Assembly: GCF_048128805.1 (NCBI RefSeq)
Contig: NC_135997.1
Span: 12,193,116 to 12,257,115, forward strand
DNA from: Centroberyx gerrardi
Lineage: Eukaryota; Chordata; Actinopteri; Beryciformes; Berycidae
Direction of reading: 5' to 3'
DNA length: 64,000 nucleotides
The notes below the pieces were generated by a model that saw only the letters and a program-made list of their open reading frames with translations, was not told the DNA's origin and made no database searches. A program made the position numbers and the translations under genes. Numbering within the stretch: position 1 is the first letter of the stretch; each line of letters begins with the position of its first letter. This document shows, piece after piece, positions 51,001 to 62,600 of this stretch.

Positions 51001-52552
51001 TGGGAAGAATCACATAAATATCTGAATATTCACACTAGAGAAGCTGTTTTCATGTCTCTTTTCCAAAAGGCAATTTCTATTAACTATTACAACACTTTAA
51101 AGGGTTAGTTCAGATTTTCCACAATAAACAACCAGTACCATGTGAAAAGTTTTGTAACTTTTCACTTTTTCCTCTTTTTACAGCTTCTGCCATTCATGGA
51201 TCTAATCGTATCCCAACAAAATAAACCCAACTTGTAGAAATGACTGTAAACATGAAAGCTATATTGATGTTGCAAAAATTTCTGAAAGAGTATAGCATTG
51301 TTGGACTACAAAATAGACCGACCAACCTACATCATCTGTTTTGGAAGGTTTTCTATTGCTTAGATAAGCCAATGTCTCCAGCATCATAAGAATCCATTAA
51401 TGGATAGTCTGGAAGTTTCACAAACTTTCAAAAAAAAATTTGCTCTTGCTTCTGCTTGAGTTCCCATTACTTCATGTAGATCTAAAAACAACTGCAGTAA
51501 AAATAATGTTAAACTAACACACACTGACCAGGAAAAGGGGCACAGGGGTAGCAAGTGGGACGGCATACAAATAAACCTCTTACCTCTAAAAAGATGCCGA
51601 GGACCGCGAGGCCGTCGGGGGCCGTCGCTGCCTCCCCAAACGTCTTGTACTTGGCAGCGTTCCAGTGTACCAGATGAAGCTGGAGCGGGCGAACAAGAGA
51701 TGGGGGGACAGAAAGAAATCGAAAGGGATAAAAGCGGGCTCAACGGTTACAAATTAATCCAACACATGCATGCTACATCGTGCTACCGTCAGTTCACATT
51801 CTAAAATTAACAAGTCATCTCTGTGCTACTGATGAGATAATCTTCTGCCCTTGTTTTCCATATCTATATCTAGATATCATGTTCCCAGGCATATAGTGCG
51901 CTGACTGTTGCACACTGAAGAATTATTGGGATAACCTACACCAATTTTGCTCAAATGCCTATGGGAATTTCTCAATGCCTCTTGACTATGAAGGGAAGAT
52001 TTATTTTTCAGACACTGACATAAGAGAAAATAGCCCACACACATTAGTCACACTAAAAGCTGGAAATGGCATCATAATTTTCAGGACTTTCATTTTATTC
52101 ACGTAATACGTTAGCCAAGCACCTAAAATACATGTGTTGTTTTTTCAGACACTGACACACACAGTGATTCAAACCACAGACACTGACCTCAGATGCGTAG
52201 CTCTTCCCTGCAACAGTGTGCTCAGAGCCATGGCAGCCCTTTTCACCCCAGTGGAAGTGGAACTGTCTCAGTCTGTAGGCGTTGGTAAGAGGGCCTCCCT
52301 TAATCACTGGAGAAGATGAATGAGAGTAGATGTTAAAAAAAAGGCAGGCATTCAGACACACACACACACACACACAAACCCCTATTCTCTGTGAGTGTTA
52401 GATGAATGGCCTTCCAGCAGCATGCTAAGCAGAGCATCCTGTGTGTAGCAGCATCCAAACAGCTTAGTATGGTACCACTGCAGGGCATGCACACACACAC
52501 AAACACACACACACACACACACAAATAAACACACACACACACACACACAAAC

Positions 52553-52590
<38 letters not shown>

Positions 52591-55500
52591 CACAGGATGA
52601 GTCAACCTGGCAACACCCAGCTGAGTTTATCAAATCCCTCTCTCAAAGCTGAGACATAAGCACTAACAGACAGACAGCCAATCTATCATTACCCTGGCAC
52701 AAGCTTTAGTTTGGAACACAAATAGCCAAGACTATTCCAAATACACCAATATTAATGTAAATATGAATATAAATTAATATTAATTGAGTTTAGTGTCCAG
52801 GGTTCAGCTGAGTTCACTTTTATTGGCCCACATGGTTTACGGTAATGGACTAAAGGGCATGCCGTTATGGAGTGCATTTTAGACCTATAATGAAAGTAAT
52901 TTCATGGGTTAGAAGTCTTCACTTAGCATATTAATTATTCACTCTTGCATCCCTAATGGTTAATGGGTTAATGGAAACTTTTATGCCACTTAATTGTGTA
53001 TGCCATAATGTAATGCAACCCACTGTCAGGGCAGTGGAGAGTGTTTTCTGAGTCTGTGGCCTGTGGATTTGTCTGTTAATCTAATCTGATTGGGGTTCAT
53101 TGTCATGCAGCTGTAGGCCTCCTGACAGACAGGCCACACCAGTCCAGGCCAGGTTAGATAGGTATGAGGTAGGTAGGAATGGTCAAAGAGCAGAACACTT
53201 TGTCTATTTTACAAGTCCAGAGGAACAATGTGATAACAATCTGTTAACTCCAAAAATGTGGTAGAAACAGGTTCGAGAAATCCTTTATCCAAACATTCTA
53301 GGCTGCTTATTATTAATTAAATGAAGAACAGATCACCGATCATGATAACTCTTCTGATGGGCCTTTTCCATCTGAATAAGGTAGTTAATGGTGATAATGG
53401 TGTTGTAAATTGTGATGGCCTCGGTTATGCTGACATTGATGACTGCTTGAACAAAGTATCGTATTGATTAACAATTATAGCTGGTCCTTGACTCCTTTCT
53501 TGTTTGTTGTTCATATTCCAAGCCAAGTCATTGATATGGCATGCACTTTTTTTTTTTTTATCAATTTGGATTGCTTGTACAGTGTGTATGTGTCTTTCTT
53601 GCTGGCTGCAAGAAAAAACAAAATCATCCCTCAGAAATAGCAAAGTATGAACTCTTCTATAAGTTATTTTAACCCACCTCTGGACAGGGAGCGACACAGT
53701 AAGCATGTGTGATTTATGCGTGTGTATACCCTAACCCAGCCACACAAAGTAAAGTTGACAACTGGGTATGCAGGTCTAGGAGATGGGAACCTCTCAAATG
53801 AACTACAATGGTGAATTGCATCAGAGAGTAGGTTCAGCATGGATCCTCTCTTTGATGGATTATTTTCACTGCCTAGTGCCTTAGCCAAAACAGCCTCGCA
53901 TTTCTGAGCTTATCATTCATGGTAATGACGGGGTGGTTAACATGGATCCACCCAGCGATAAAAGCAAATAGGGTCATAATAACCATGCAGATCACCTCAT
54001 GTTATTATATCTCTAGCCCAGCAGACAGATACTCATGCAGTTAACTGCTGGCTGCACTTTCCTCCAGCATAATCAGGGGTTTATTTGTAACCTTTGATTA
54101 AGGTCTGTTACGCATGCAGTTTGCACTTTCTAAAAATCAAGCTAATCCCACCTTTCAAGCATATTATTCACTGAAATTAAACTTTTAGCACCGATTTGTC
54201 ATCCACTGCATCCAGGCTGACAGCACATAGCCAAGCCAATATCGCTGAACTGTGAACTCTGTCAAACACATGCAGATACAGTACTGTACATATAATGTAA
54301 GGCAGTCAATAACCAGACATAGTTCATTACATAAATGCACATAGTCCATGTCAAGACTTGCTAAGGTTTCTGGTTTTTCCAATTCCACCACATCTAGGCC
54401 CAAACCTGAATGTAGATTATCTGTACAGATCCAAAACCATTGCATATTTGAACTGACAGGTTGCCTGATTTAGGCTTCCCTGGGGGTGATTTTTGATTTG
54501 GAAAAAAAAAAAAAAAAAAAAAAAAAAGACAACCTAATTATCAGCTTGAACCTGAATGATTCGAGTTATAGCCTAATTCTAGAAATTGAGCATATGAACG
54601 AAGGACCAAGTCACCCCAGCTCAAGTCACAAGTCAGTCAAGTTAACACAAACTATAACAACTACTTCTCACCTGCTCTATCATCCGAGTCGTCAAAGTCC
54701 ACCACTACAGAGTGCCCATTGTTGGCGATGTTGATGGAGGTGCACTGGTCGTAGCACAGGAGGATTGCTGGCAGACTGGAATCATATGAAGCCTGATGAG
54801 GGACGATGTCAATGGGAGACTGGCGGCTCCCCTGGGCGATGGGGAAGTTTTTGTGCCACACAGGTGGACCTTATAGGAAGACAAGCAACTATCAGCACAT
54901 GATTTGGGGACTTAAATGTTTATGAGCTAATGCAACCATTGTAGTGGAGTATTGATCAAATGTATAGCTGAGCAGAGCAATGATATTAGGACATGAGGTC
55001 ACTTGTCCTGAAAAATACATACATAAAATGCATTCAAAACTAGGATAGTGATAGCCTATTGCTTTGGCTTTTGATTTCTCACAGAAAATTGAGCAAAAGT
55101 GTGAAATCAAGATCTTTTTTTACTTAAAAGAAATCATAACTTTGGCTTTGATTTGACCAGTAGCACAAAATTTGACCCCATGTGACCCAAGAATCACTGA
55201 AATTCAGAAATAAAAAAAAAAAAACGTCTCAAGTCAAATATTGATCAGTGCACTGGCCATGATGCTGATGCAATGTGATGTTTTTTTGTCTTGCAAAGAG
55301 TACAACCATGAACCAAACAACATTAAATACCCAAGACAAGTGGAGCGGGCTGTTACGGTGACAAGCACTCATCCCTTTTAAGTTAATGGGGCTAATCTCG
55401 CATTAACAGCTATCTTAACATCTACTCGTCTGGATATATCACGCAATGATCCAGCAACAAGGACAGTAAACAGTCTATACCATAGAATAAAACAGTGAGT

Positions 55501-55647
55501 TATGTTTACACTGCCTTATTAGCGCCAGACCTCACTTTTTTATTTAGTTTTTTTATAGGCAATAAACCCTTAAGAGAAAGATGCTCTCCCTGGTGAGTTT
55601 GGAGTCTTACCGTTCTGCTCTCCATATCCCCAGTGATTTCCTGTCAT
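48060..55647 (-). CDS. ca7: Carbonic anhydrase VII, cytosolic, complete
   Basis: Seven exons, in transcript order: 55647-55611, 54869-54672, 52306-52188, 51679-51584, 50832-50770, 50656-50501 and 48182-48060. They total 792 nt, 263 aa plus TAA (human CA7 is 264 aa). The start MTGNHWGYG and the end NNFRPPQPL...ASFN are CA7-like, and there is no signal peptide, so the enzyme is cytosolic. Seen in the protein: Zn ligands His95, His97 (QFHFHWG) and His120 (ELHLVHW); gatekeeper Glu107 and Thr200 (SLTTPP); proton-shuttle His65 (NNGHSV). All residues for reversible CO2 hydration are therefore present. Of the two reactive cysteines reported in human CA VII, Cys183 has an equivalent (Cys184), but the position of Cys217 is Ile (EPIIVSE). 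The gene is divergently arranged with nae1. CA13 or CA2 paralogues are less likely, given the N- and C-terminal match. Confidence 0.95.
48183..50500 (-). other. ca7 intron 6 (last intron)
   Basis: A 2.3-kb intron. A 194-codon plus-strand frame (48288-48872) and small frames at 49345-50131 have no recognised domain. No microsatellite or transposon end was identified. Confidence 0.55.
50833..51583 (-). other. ca7 intron 4
   Basis: AT-rich intron; no feature recognised. Confidence 0.6.
51680..52187 (-). other. ca7 intron 3
   Basis: AT-rich intron; no feature recognised. Its donor is GAG|GTCAGTG. Confidence 0.6.
52490..52589. repeat. Compound (AC)n microsatellite
   Basis: Several AC arrays separated by AAAC, AAATAAAC and ACGC interruptions. 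A smaller (CA)n lies at 52356-52376. Confidence 0.95.
54502..54527. repeat. Poly-A tract
   Basis: A 26-nt A homopolymer in ca7 intron 2. Confidence 0.9.
54870..55610 (-). other. ca7 intron 1
   Basis: AT-rich intron with an A12 run near 55212; nothing else recognised. Confidence 0.6.
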
Positions 55648-55859
55648 TGTCCCTCTGATTTGATTCAAATCTACTTGCCGGCGTCTAACTTCTGCACCCT
55701 GGTGCACACGTGTTGGACGGACTCAGACATTGGCCGGTGCAGTGATATTGATGAAGTTTTGTAGTGGGGAAGTGGGAAGGGCAATTATCCTTTCTTGACA
55801 CGCCCCTTTCACCCCCACCCCCTCCTCCACACACACACACGCACGCACGCACGCGCACG

Positions 55860-55911
<52 letters not shown>

Positions 55912-56684
55912 TTTAATCTGAGTGCAGATCTGCATTCATATTAAACCTCACGGTATGTTAAAATCATGGATATTCTATTCTGTTCTATTCTATTCTATGA
56001 AAGTGAAAGATGAAAGTGTTTCATTCTCTGGTAGTCACACAAAATATTCAATATCTAGTCATTCTGTAATGTTGAATGGGAGTTATAGGAGCAACTGACA
56101 TGCTGGATAACCCTGGTCAAATAACCTTATATCATCTTAAATCATGTTTCTCTAATTCATCCATGAATCTATTCTGCAAAAAGCAAAAAATACATACAGG
56201 CTATACAAACAAACAAATGCGCATATAGCCCTATAAACAAATAAACAAACAGTGGCTTCCCCATGACTCCCATTCATTTAGCAACAGCAGTGGCAATTTT
56301 TGGTTTATGTGTGTGATTAGCAGAGAGGAAAACTCAGCTAGCCTACAATCAGATTGAGGTGAACCATCTAATTTTTACATGCAACAAGGAAATATCCTAT
56401 AACATCTAAATATAAAAAGCTTGACTTTATATCATATATTCATGTTATATTTGAATTTATGGAAAACACAAACTGGCACACTTGCCTGAGCAGTTTTACA
56501 TTGGTTTTTTTTTAAGTATGTCACCTCAGTGAACGGTCTCATCATCTGACTCAAAGCCAACCACTCTCCCTAGCGGTCAGAATCTGTGTCGAAAATACGG
56601 ATCTGAATTTTAGCGCTGACATCTTTGTGTCGAATCCGGCGTTCTGAAATACTAAGTAGCTGTAGGCTTCAGTGTAAAGCTACC
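55648..56684. promoter_or_regulatory. Divergent ca7-nae1 intergenic region
   Basis: 1037 bp separate the ca7 ATG (minus) from the nae1 ATG (plus). It must hold both 5' UTRs and promoters. The ca7 side carries the CA/CG tract at 55829-55911. The nae1 start has a strong Kozak context (taccATGG). No TATA box was identified for either gene. Shared control is inferred from geometry only. Confidence 0.5.
55829..55911. repeat. Alternating CA/CG tract (Z-DNA-prone)
   Basis: CACACA, then GCACGCACGCACGCGCACGC and CGCGCGCA, then pure CA: strictly alternating purine-pyrimidine over about 80 bp. It lies 180-260 bp upstream of the ca7 ATG. Confidence 0.93.
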
Positions 56685-59600
56685 ATGGCAGCCACCAAAG
56701 CCTCCAAAGAGCAGAAATACGACAGACAGCTGAGGTAAAGTAAAAGTTGTGGTACCTTTTGCGTAGAGCCCCAAGTTGCATAGCAATAATACGCCATTCC
56801 GCTCAGAAACCTCTACAGCAAAAATGGATGTGCTATGATAGCTAACGTTAGTTGAGCTTGCTAGCGTTAGCTGACTAGCTATTTATATTATCACAGCATC
56901 AGCTAACTAATAACAAGGTAAGGCTAACCGTTATGTGACGGGCTGTTGTGCTTTCCTGTTTGCTGCTTGCTAGCAAGCACTTGCCAGGAGGTGTAACGAT
57001 AGGTATTTTCCTAAGTTGTTTATATTTTCTGCGTTTGATCATGTCAAATTGGGGTACAGGACAGGGGCAAGTGGTGTAGCAGCTAGCATGCCAGTAGCTA
57101 GCGTTATTTCATTGTTGCAAGGTGGCGTCCTGTCTGTTGACAGTGGATAAGGGTAAGTGTTCAATTGTATCACTAGATGGCAATGCATGTATGTTCTGTG
57201 CTTTCAGACTGTGGGGTGACCATGGTCAAGAAGCCCTGGAGAATGCACATGTTTGTCTTATCAACGCCACAGCATCTGGAACAGAGATACTGAAGAACCT
57301 AGTGCTTCCAGGTAAAACCATACGTTTCTGTGCTGCTGATAATCCCAACATTTCATATTTCAAGTGTTGTATATTCCCAATGAAGCCATCTTTCTGATGG
57401 AATGAATTGATCTCTTTCTCAGGTATTGGAGCTTTCACCATCGTTGATGGACACACAGTTTCTGGGGAAGATGTCGGAAACAAGTAAGACACTAGTTTCA
57501 GTCAACCTTTTTGAAAGTTGATCTCAATTTAGTATAGTATGTGTCTCCTCCTCCTGTTGTCTCGTCATGGTTGACATGTTGGTCTTCTTGCAGCTTTTTT
57601 CTCAGCAACAACAGCATCGGAAAGGTATGTTCTACTGAAATAAATAAACTTCTGTTTTATTGAACTCTTTCTCTTTTATCTCCCTGCTCCCTACATCTCT
57701 CCCTCTCCTTAGTTCATAAAATTATTTGTAATATACTTATTTATTAAAAAAAAAAAAAAGATATGTTTTTGCCTGTTATTTTTAAAAGTACTAACTGTAG
57801 TTTTTATGTTACAGAACAGAGCACAGGCTGCTACTGAGCTGCTACAAGAACTTAACAGTGATGTGTCTGGAAACTTTGTCGAGGAGGTTGGTTTTGTCTA
57901 CCATATGGCATGATACCATAGATGTCATCACACTTTCATTATTGAATAATAATAATAATGACCTTTATTTATGTAGCAATTTTCAGAACCGTTACAAAGC
58001 GCTTTACAAAAGATAAAAACAACATGAAATCAAAAGCAAAATGAATAAAACAAGAAATAGAGAAACAAGTCGAGTCATAAAAGGGAGGTCATATGCAATT
58101 AAAATGTCATTACATAAAATCATCTCTATAGTGATTGTAAAAGCAATAATAGTTAAAACACTATCTTTGGTAATGGTACGAACTTCAATGTATTGGTCAG
58201 GCTGTTTTCATCATTCTGATACTCACAAAGATCCCTCCTTTGTTATCTGTTACTCCTGTAGAGTCCAGACAAGCTCCTGGACAACGACCCAGAGTTTTTC
58301 CACAGGTTCACCCTGGTTATTGGTGTCCACTTGCCAGAAAGGTAGGGAACCTATAGTCATTCTTGACTCTCACATTCTATTTTAATAAGAGACTTTATGG
58401 GAAATGATATAGGAACTTGCAGAGAAGCAAAAAGAGGCAGGAAATTTCATTTGTGGTATTAATTTGACACTGCCCAGCCAGTTTGCCAAAATTAGAAATA
58501 TTAGACAAGTGTTTCAATATTATATAAAAGATATATCAAAATGTTTGTGTAACCATCCAGTGAGGGAACCTTTTGCATTCTGGCTGGGCATAGTTAGTAA
58601 ATAAATACTGTGAAGTAACTTCTTTGTGCTTTTGCAACATACACACCTGGAGAAACTGTTTGTATTTACAATGAGCTTTATTTAGGAATTGAATGTCTCT
58701 TTTTATTTTTATTTTCAATTCAATCAATTTGTCTTTTAAATTCAACAGCACTTGTTTGAGGCTAGGCTCTGTGCTGTGGAGTGCATCCGTACCTTTCCTA
58801 GTTTGTAAAACCTACGGCCTCATCGGCTACATGAGACTCGTGGTGAAAGAGCACACAGGTTACTAGCACCAACATTTGCATTTCACACCACTTTATTTTG
58901 TTATGGTGAAAATGTACACCAAGACATTTATTTAGTGCTATAAAAATGCATATGAAGTAGAACTGTAAAGTCACAATGTAGCGTAAATCCATTAAATTGC
59001 ATATGTAGTACTGTGATAAATAACATTTCCTGAATTACCCAAAATATGTATAGAATAGATATTTACATTATAAGACCATAGATCCATTATCCACCTGTAT
59101 GCAGACATTTTGGTACATGGTGATTTATATATATACATTTTACCATCTTCTCCCTCAGTGATTGAATCTCACCCAGACAATGCCTTGGAAGACCTGAGGT
59201 TAGACCAGCCCTTTTCAGAGCTGAAGAACCACATCCAGTCCTACGATCTGGACAGCATGGATAAGAAGGTGTGTGTATTTTGTTGTGTGCATGTTTGTGT
59301 ATGTACATTTGTGTGTCTCAACTTCAATGTAACACAACTGCTGGCTTACACAACTGATATTGTTCCTTTCCATCCTTCATGGGCTCTGTAGGATCACAGC
59401 CACACACCGTGGATAATCATCGTTGCCAAATACTTGGAGAAGTGGCACAGTGAGGTACAGTAAAATGTCTGTGGTCAGCTATGCCAAGATCAATGTCTGG
59501 CAATTACTGCACCACTGATATTTCATCTTGAGTGCAACGATTTTGCTTTAGTTGGCTTTAGGGTACAATGAAATGTCATTTTACTTTTGTCTTTGTAGCA

Positions 59601-62600
59601 CAACTGTCAGCCACCAAAAAATTACAAGGAGAAAGAGGCCTTCAGACAGCTTATTCGGCAAGGTATCTGTAGCCCTCTAGTTTTTATTTGCCTATAAGTA
59701 TCACCCTATTGACTATGTGGCTAGAATACATCTTTGACCTGCTCTCTTTACTTCAGGGATCTTGAAGAATGAGAATGATGTTCCTGAGGATGAGGAAAAC
59801 TTTGAGGAGGCTATTAAGAATGTCAACACTGTTTTAAACCCAACCAAGGTGCCAGATATCATACACAGTATCTTTGTATCTTTTTTGAGGTATCTTATGT
59901 CCCATACATCATACCTCACCTTTTAAACCCTTTACCAGTCTGTTTTCAAAAGTGTCACAATTGTCAAATAAAGTCAAGTCAGAATCTCCTAGTAACTCCC
60001 CTTATTTCTGTAGGTTCCTACTGCTGTGGAAGACTTCTTCAATAGTGAGCAGTGTGACAACATCACATCACAGGTAAGTTTATGTCCATTTGTGGCATGA
60101 AAACTGCTTTGATCTTTCTCCTAATACCACGTTTCCATAACAGATTTTGCTCTATCATGTAGTTGCCAATAGATACTTGAGGAGATTATTGTTATTTCAG
60201 GAAAAAAAAAATCCTTTGTTACTAAATGAACTGTGCTTGTTGTAAATGTGGAAGTATTCTGTTTGTGTGTGTTTGTGTTGACCAGACCCCATCATTCTGG
60301 GTGATGCTGCGAGCTGTCAAGGAGTTTATTCAGAACGAAGGCAATGGCAGCTTACCTGTGCGAGGAACCATACCAGATATGATCGCAGACTCCCAGAAGT
60401 TCATCAACCTTCAAAATGTGTAAGTGTAGAAGATGTGGTTACTAACCATATTTTGAAGATAAGTAAGTTTGTAGAAGGCACAAGGCGAGCAGCTGATGGC
60501 TTAGTTGAATTAGGCTCGGACGGGCACATTGGAGAGAGGAGAAATTGTATCATAACATGTTAGAAATGATCACACTGAAATTGGGTCTAAGTATATTTCT
60601 TAACGATAGGATTGAGTAGTGAATGGCTGTGTTTGCTGTCCCAAGGCAGATGTTTCTTACAGTGCATGCTCTGTGCCTCCATATAATCATGTTTGCGGCG
60701 GTGTTGCCATTAAAGCATGTGTTTAATTACAGCTACAGGGAAAAGGCCATGCAGGATGCTGCTGCTGTGTCCAAGCATGTAGAATGTCTCTTGCAGTCAG
60801 TTGGAAAGGTATGTTGTCTAACCTGTATAATCAGCTAGTGTATTACTATGCCGCAATTAAAAACTGTGTTACTTGAAATGCATTTGACTGAAACTGGATT
60901 ACTAGTTAAAATGACTTGCCTTTACTTCTCTTTTCCACCAGCCACCGGAGAGCATCTCTGAGAAGGACATCAGGCTGTTCTGTAAGCAACCTGTCCATTC
61001 ATAAACAACCTTGTCCCTCACATTTGCATGTGCACATACATTCAGTGGGTACGTTTACATGCACACAAATCTGTTCTCCGCTTGATTAAGGCAACACTCC
61101 ATCTATGGCACACAGTATGTAAACCCTCTCTCTATTCACAGCCTGAACCACATTTTTTTTTTTTTTTTTTTTTTTCTGATAATATGAAAAAGTGGGTCAC
61201 AACAACACAATCTGACAATTCTTTGGTCATTTTTTCTTTGATCTTGAGATGGTCACAGTTAGGATCTCACATTCTTGTCAGAGTAGATTCTTAAATAAAT
61301 CATGTAAACCCATGTTGGGGGAAATTGGTCTATCATGTAAACACTTTAATCAAACTATCGCCTTGATCTGATCATCAATTACTGATCATCTGATCAGTAG
61401 TTGATGATGTTGATTATGTGCATGTAAACATACACAATGAGAAACTTTCAGACATACATGAACACACGCGCATTTGTAGCATATTTGTGAATCGAATACC
61501 AGTTAAATGTTGTTACTCATTTAGCTCTAATTGAAAGCACCAGGTCAGTCAGGTGTTGCTATAGCACAGTAGAGTTTTCCTTTTTGACATAAAGTTTTAC
61601 ATTTCTCTGATTACTGCTACTGTAAAGCTTGTCAATTTTCCTTGATCAGTCGTTCTAAGAAATAATGAACAATTAATCAATTCATTTTTTTAAAAACAGC
61701 AAAATGTGATGCTCGGTTGAGATTGTGATCCTCCTGCAGGCTTTTACAGAATTGGATGTCGGCTTTTTAGATGGTAGGCTATATCATCGTTGTGTTGTAT
61801 TTCAACACTGTATCGCAATGTTTGCAGTGAACATTGTCATCTTTTAAAGTGAAATGGTGCCACACTAGACTGCGTTTCGCCCGCTTTATTTTGCGAAATC
61901 TGTAGCCTTTCTGTCTTGTTCCGTGTAAGCCAGGCTATAGACCGGTGTAAGCTTGGCCTGCTTCATCATAGTTACTTTGCGCCCCATTGTGTTGAATATA
62001 AAATAATGAGTTCACTAAAATCTCCCGCTGATGCAGTTTAAGACGATACCACACATTGTTCCATTTGATCGTTTAATTAATAAGCTTGTTCGATCAAATT
62101 GTTAACAGCAATTAATCGATCACCAATTAATCATTTTCAAACCTATATGTAATGCTGTCACTGTATGCTCTTTCTGAACTCTAGTGAGCTCAGTCTGCAA
62201 GGAAGCAACAAGCTTTGCTGGCGTGAATAGCATAATCTGTATTACTTGTAGCTAGAATGAAGATGCAGTAGGTTTACCTGTGTCCGTTTGTGTCTAGGTA
62301 AGAATGCGTCCTTCCTGAGGGTGGTGCACTGCAGGTCTCTGGCTGAGGAATATGGTGTGGATTCAGTAAATAAAGATGAAATCAGTAAGTTGGAGATGAA
62401 ATTCCTTTATCGTTAAACCCTCCTCCTGCCTGCCTTTTTTCCTTCTCATCTGTTGTCCTTAAACTCACTTCCACTTTACTTCTGGCAAGCTGGAAGCATA
62501 TGAAGAAAAATCAAGTGGCACACTCTTCGCTTTTTTGTGCTTTACTGATTCCACCAAGCGTTTTCAGCTACATGGCCTTCGTCAGGGTGATTTGTGATTC

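Larger units (their letters stand above)
52307..54671 (-). other. ca7 intron 2
   Basis: Contains (CA)n at 52356-52376, a long compound (AC)n block at 52490-52589 and a poly-A run at 54502-54527. The rest is AT-rich with no supported gene. Confidence 0.55.
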
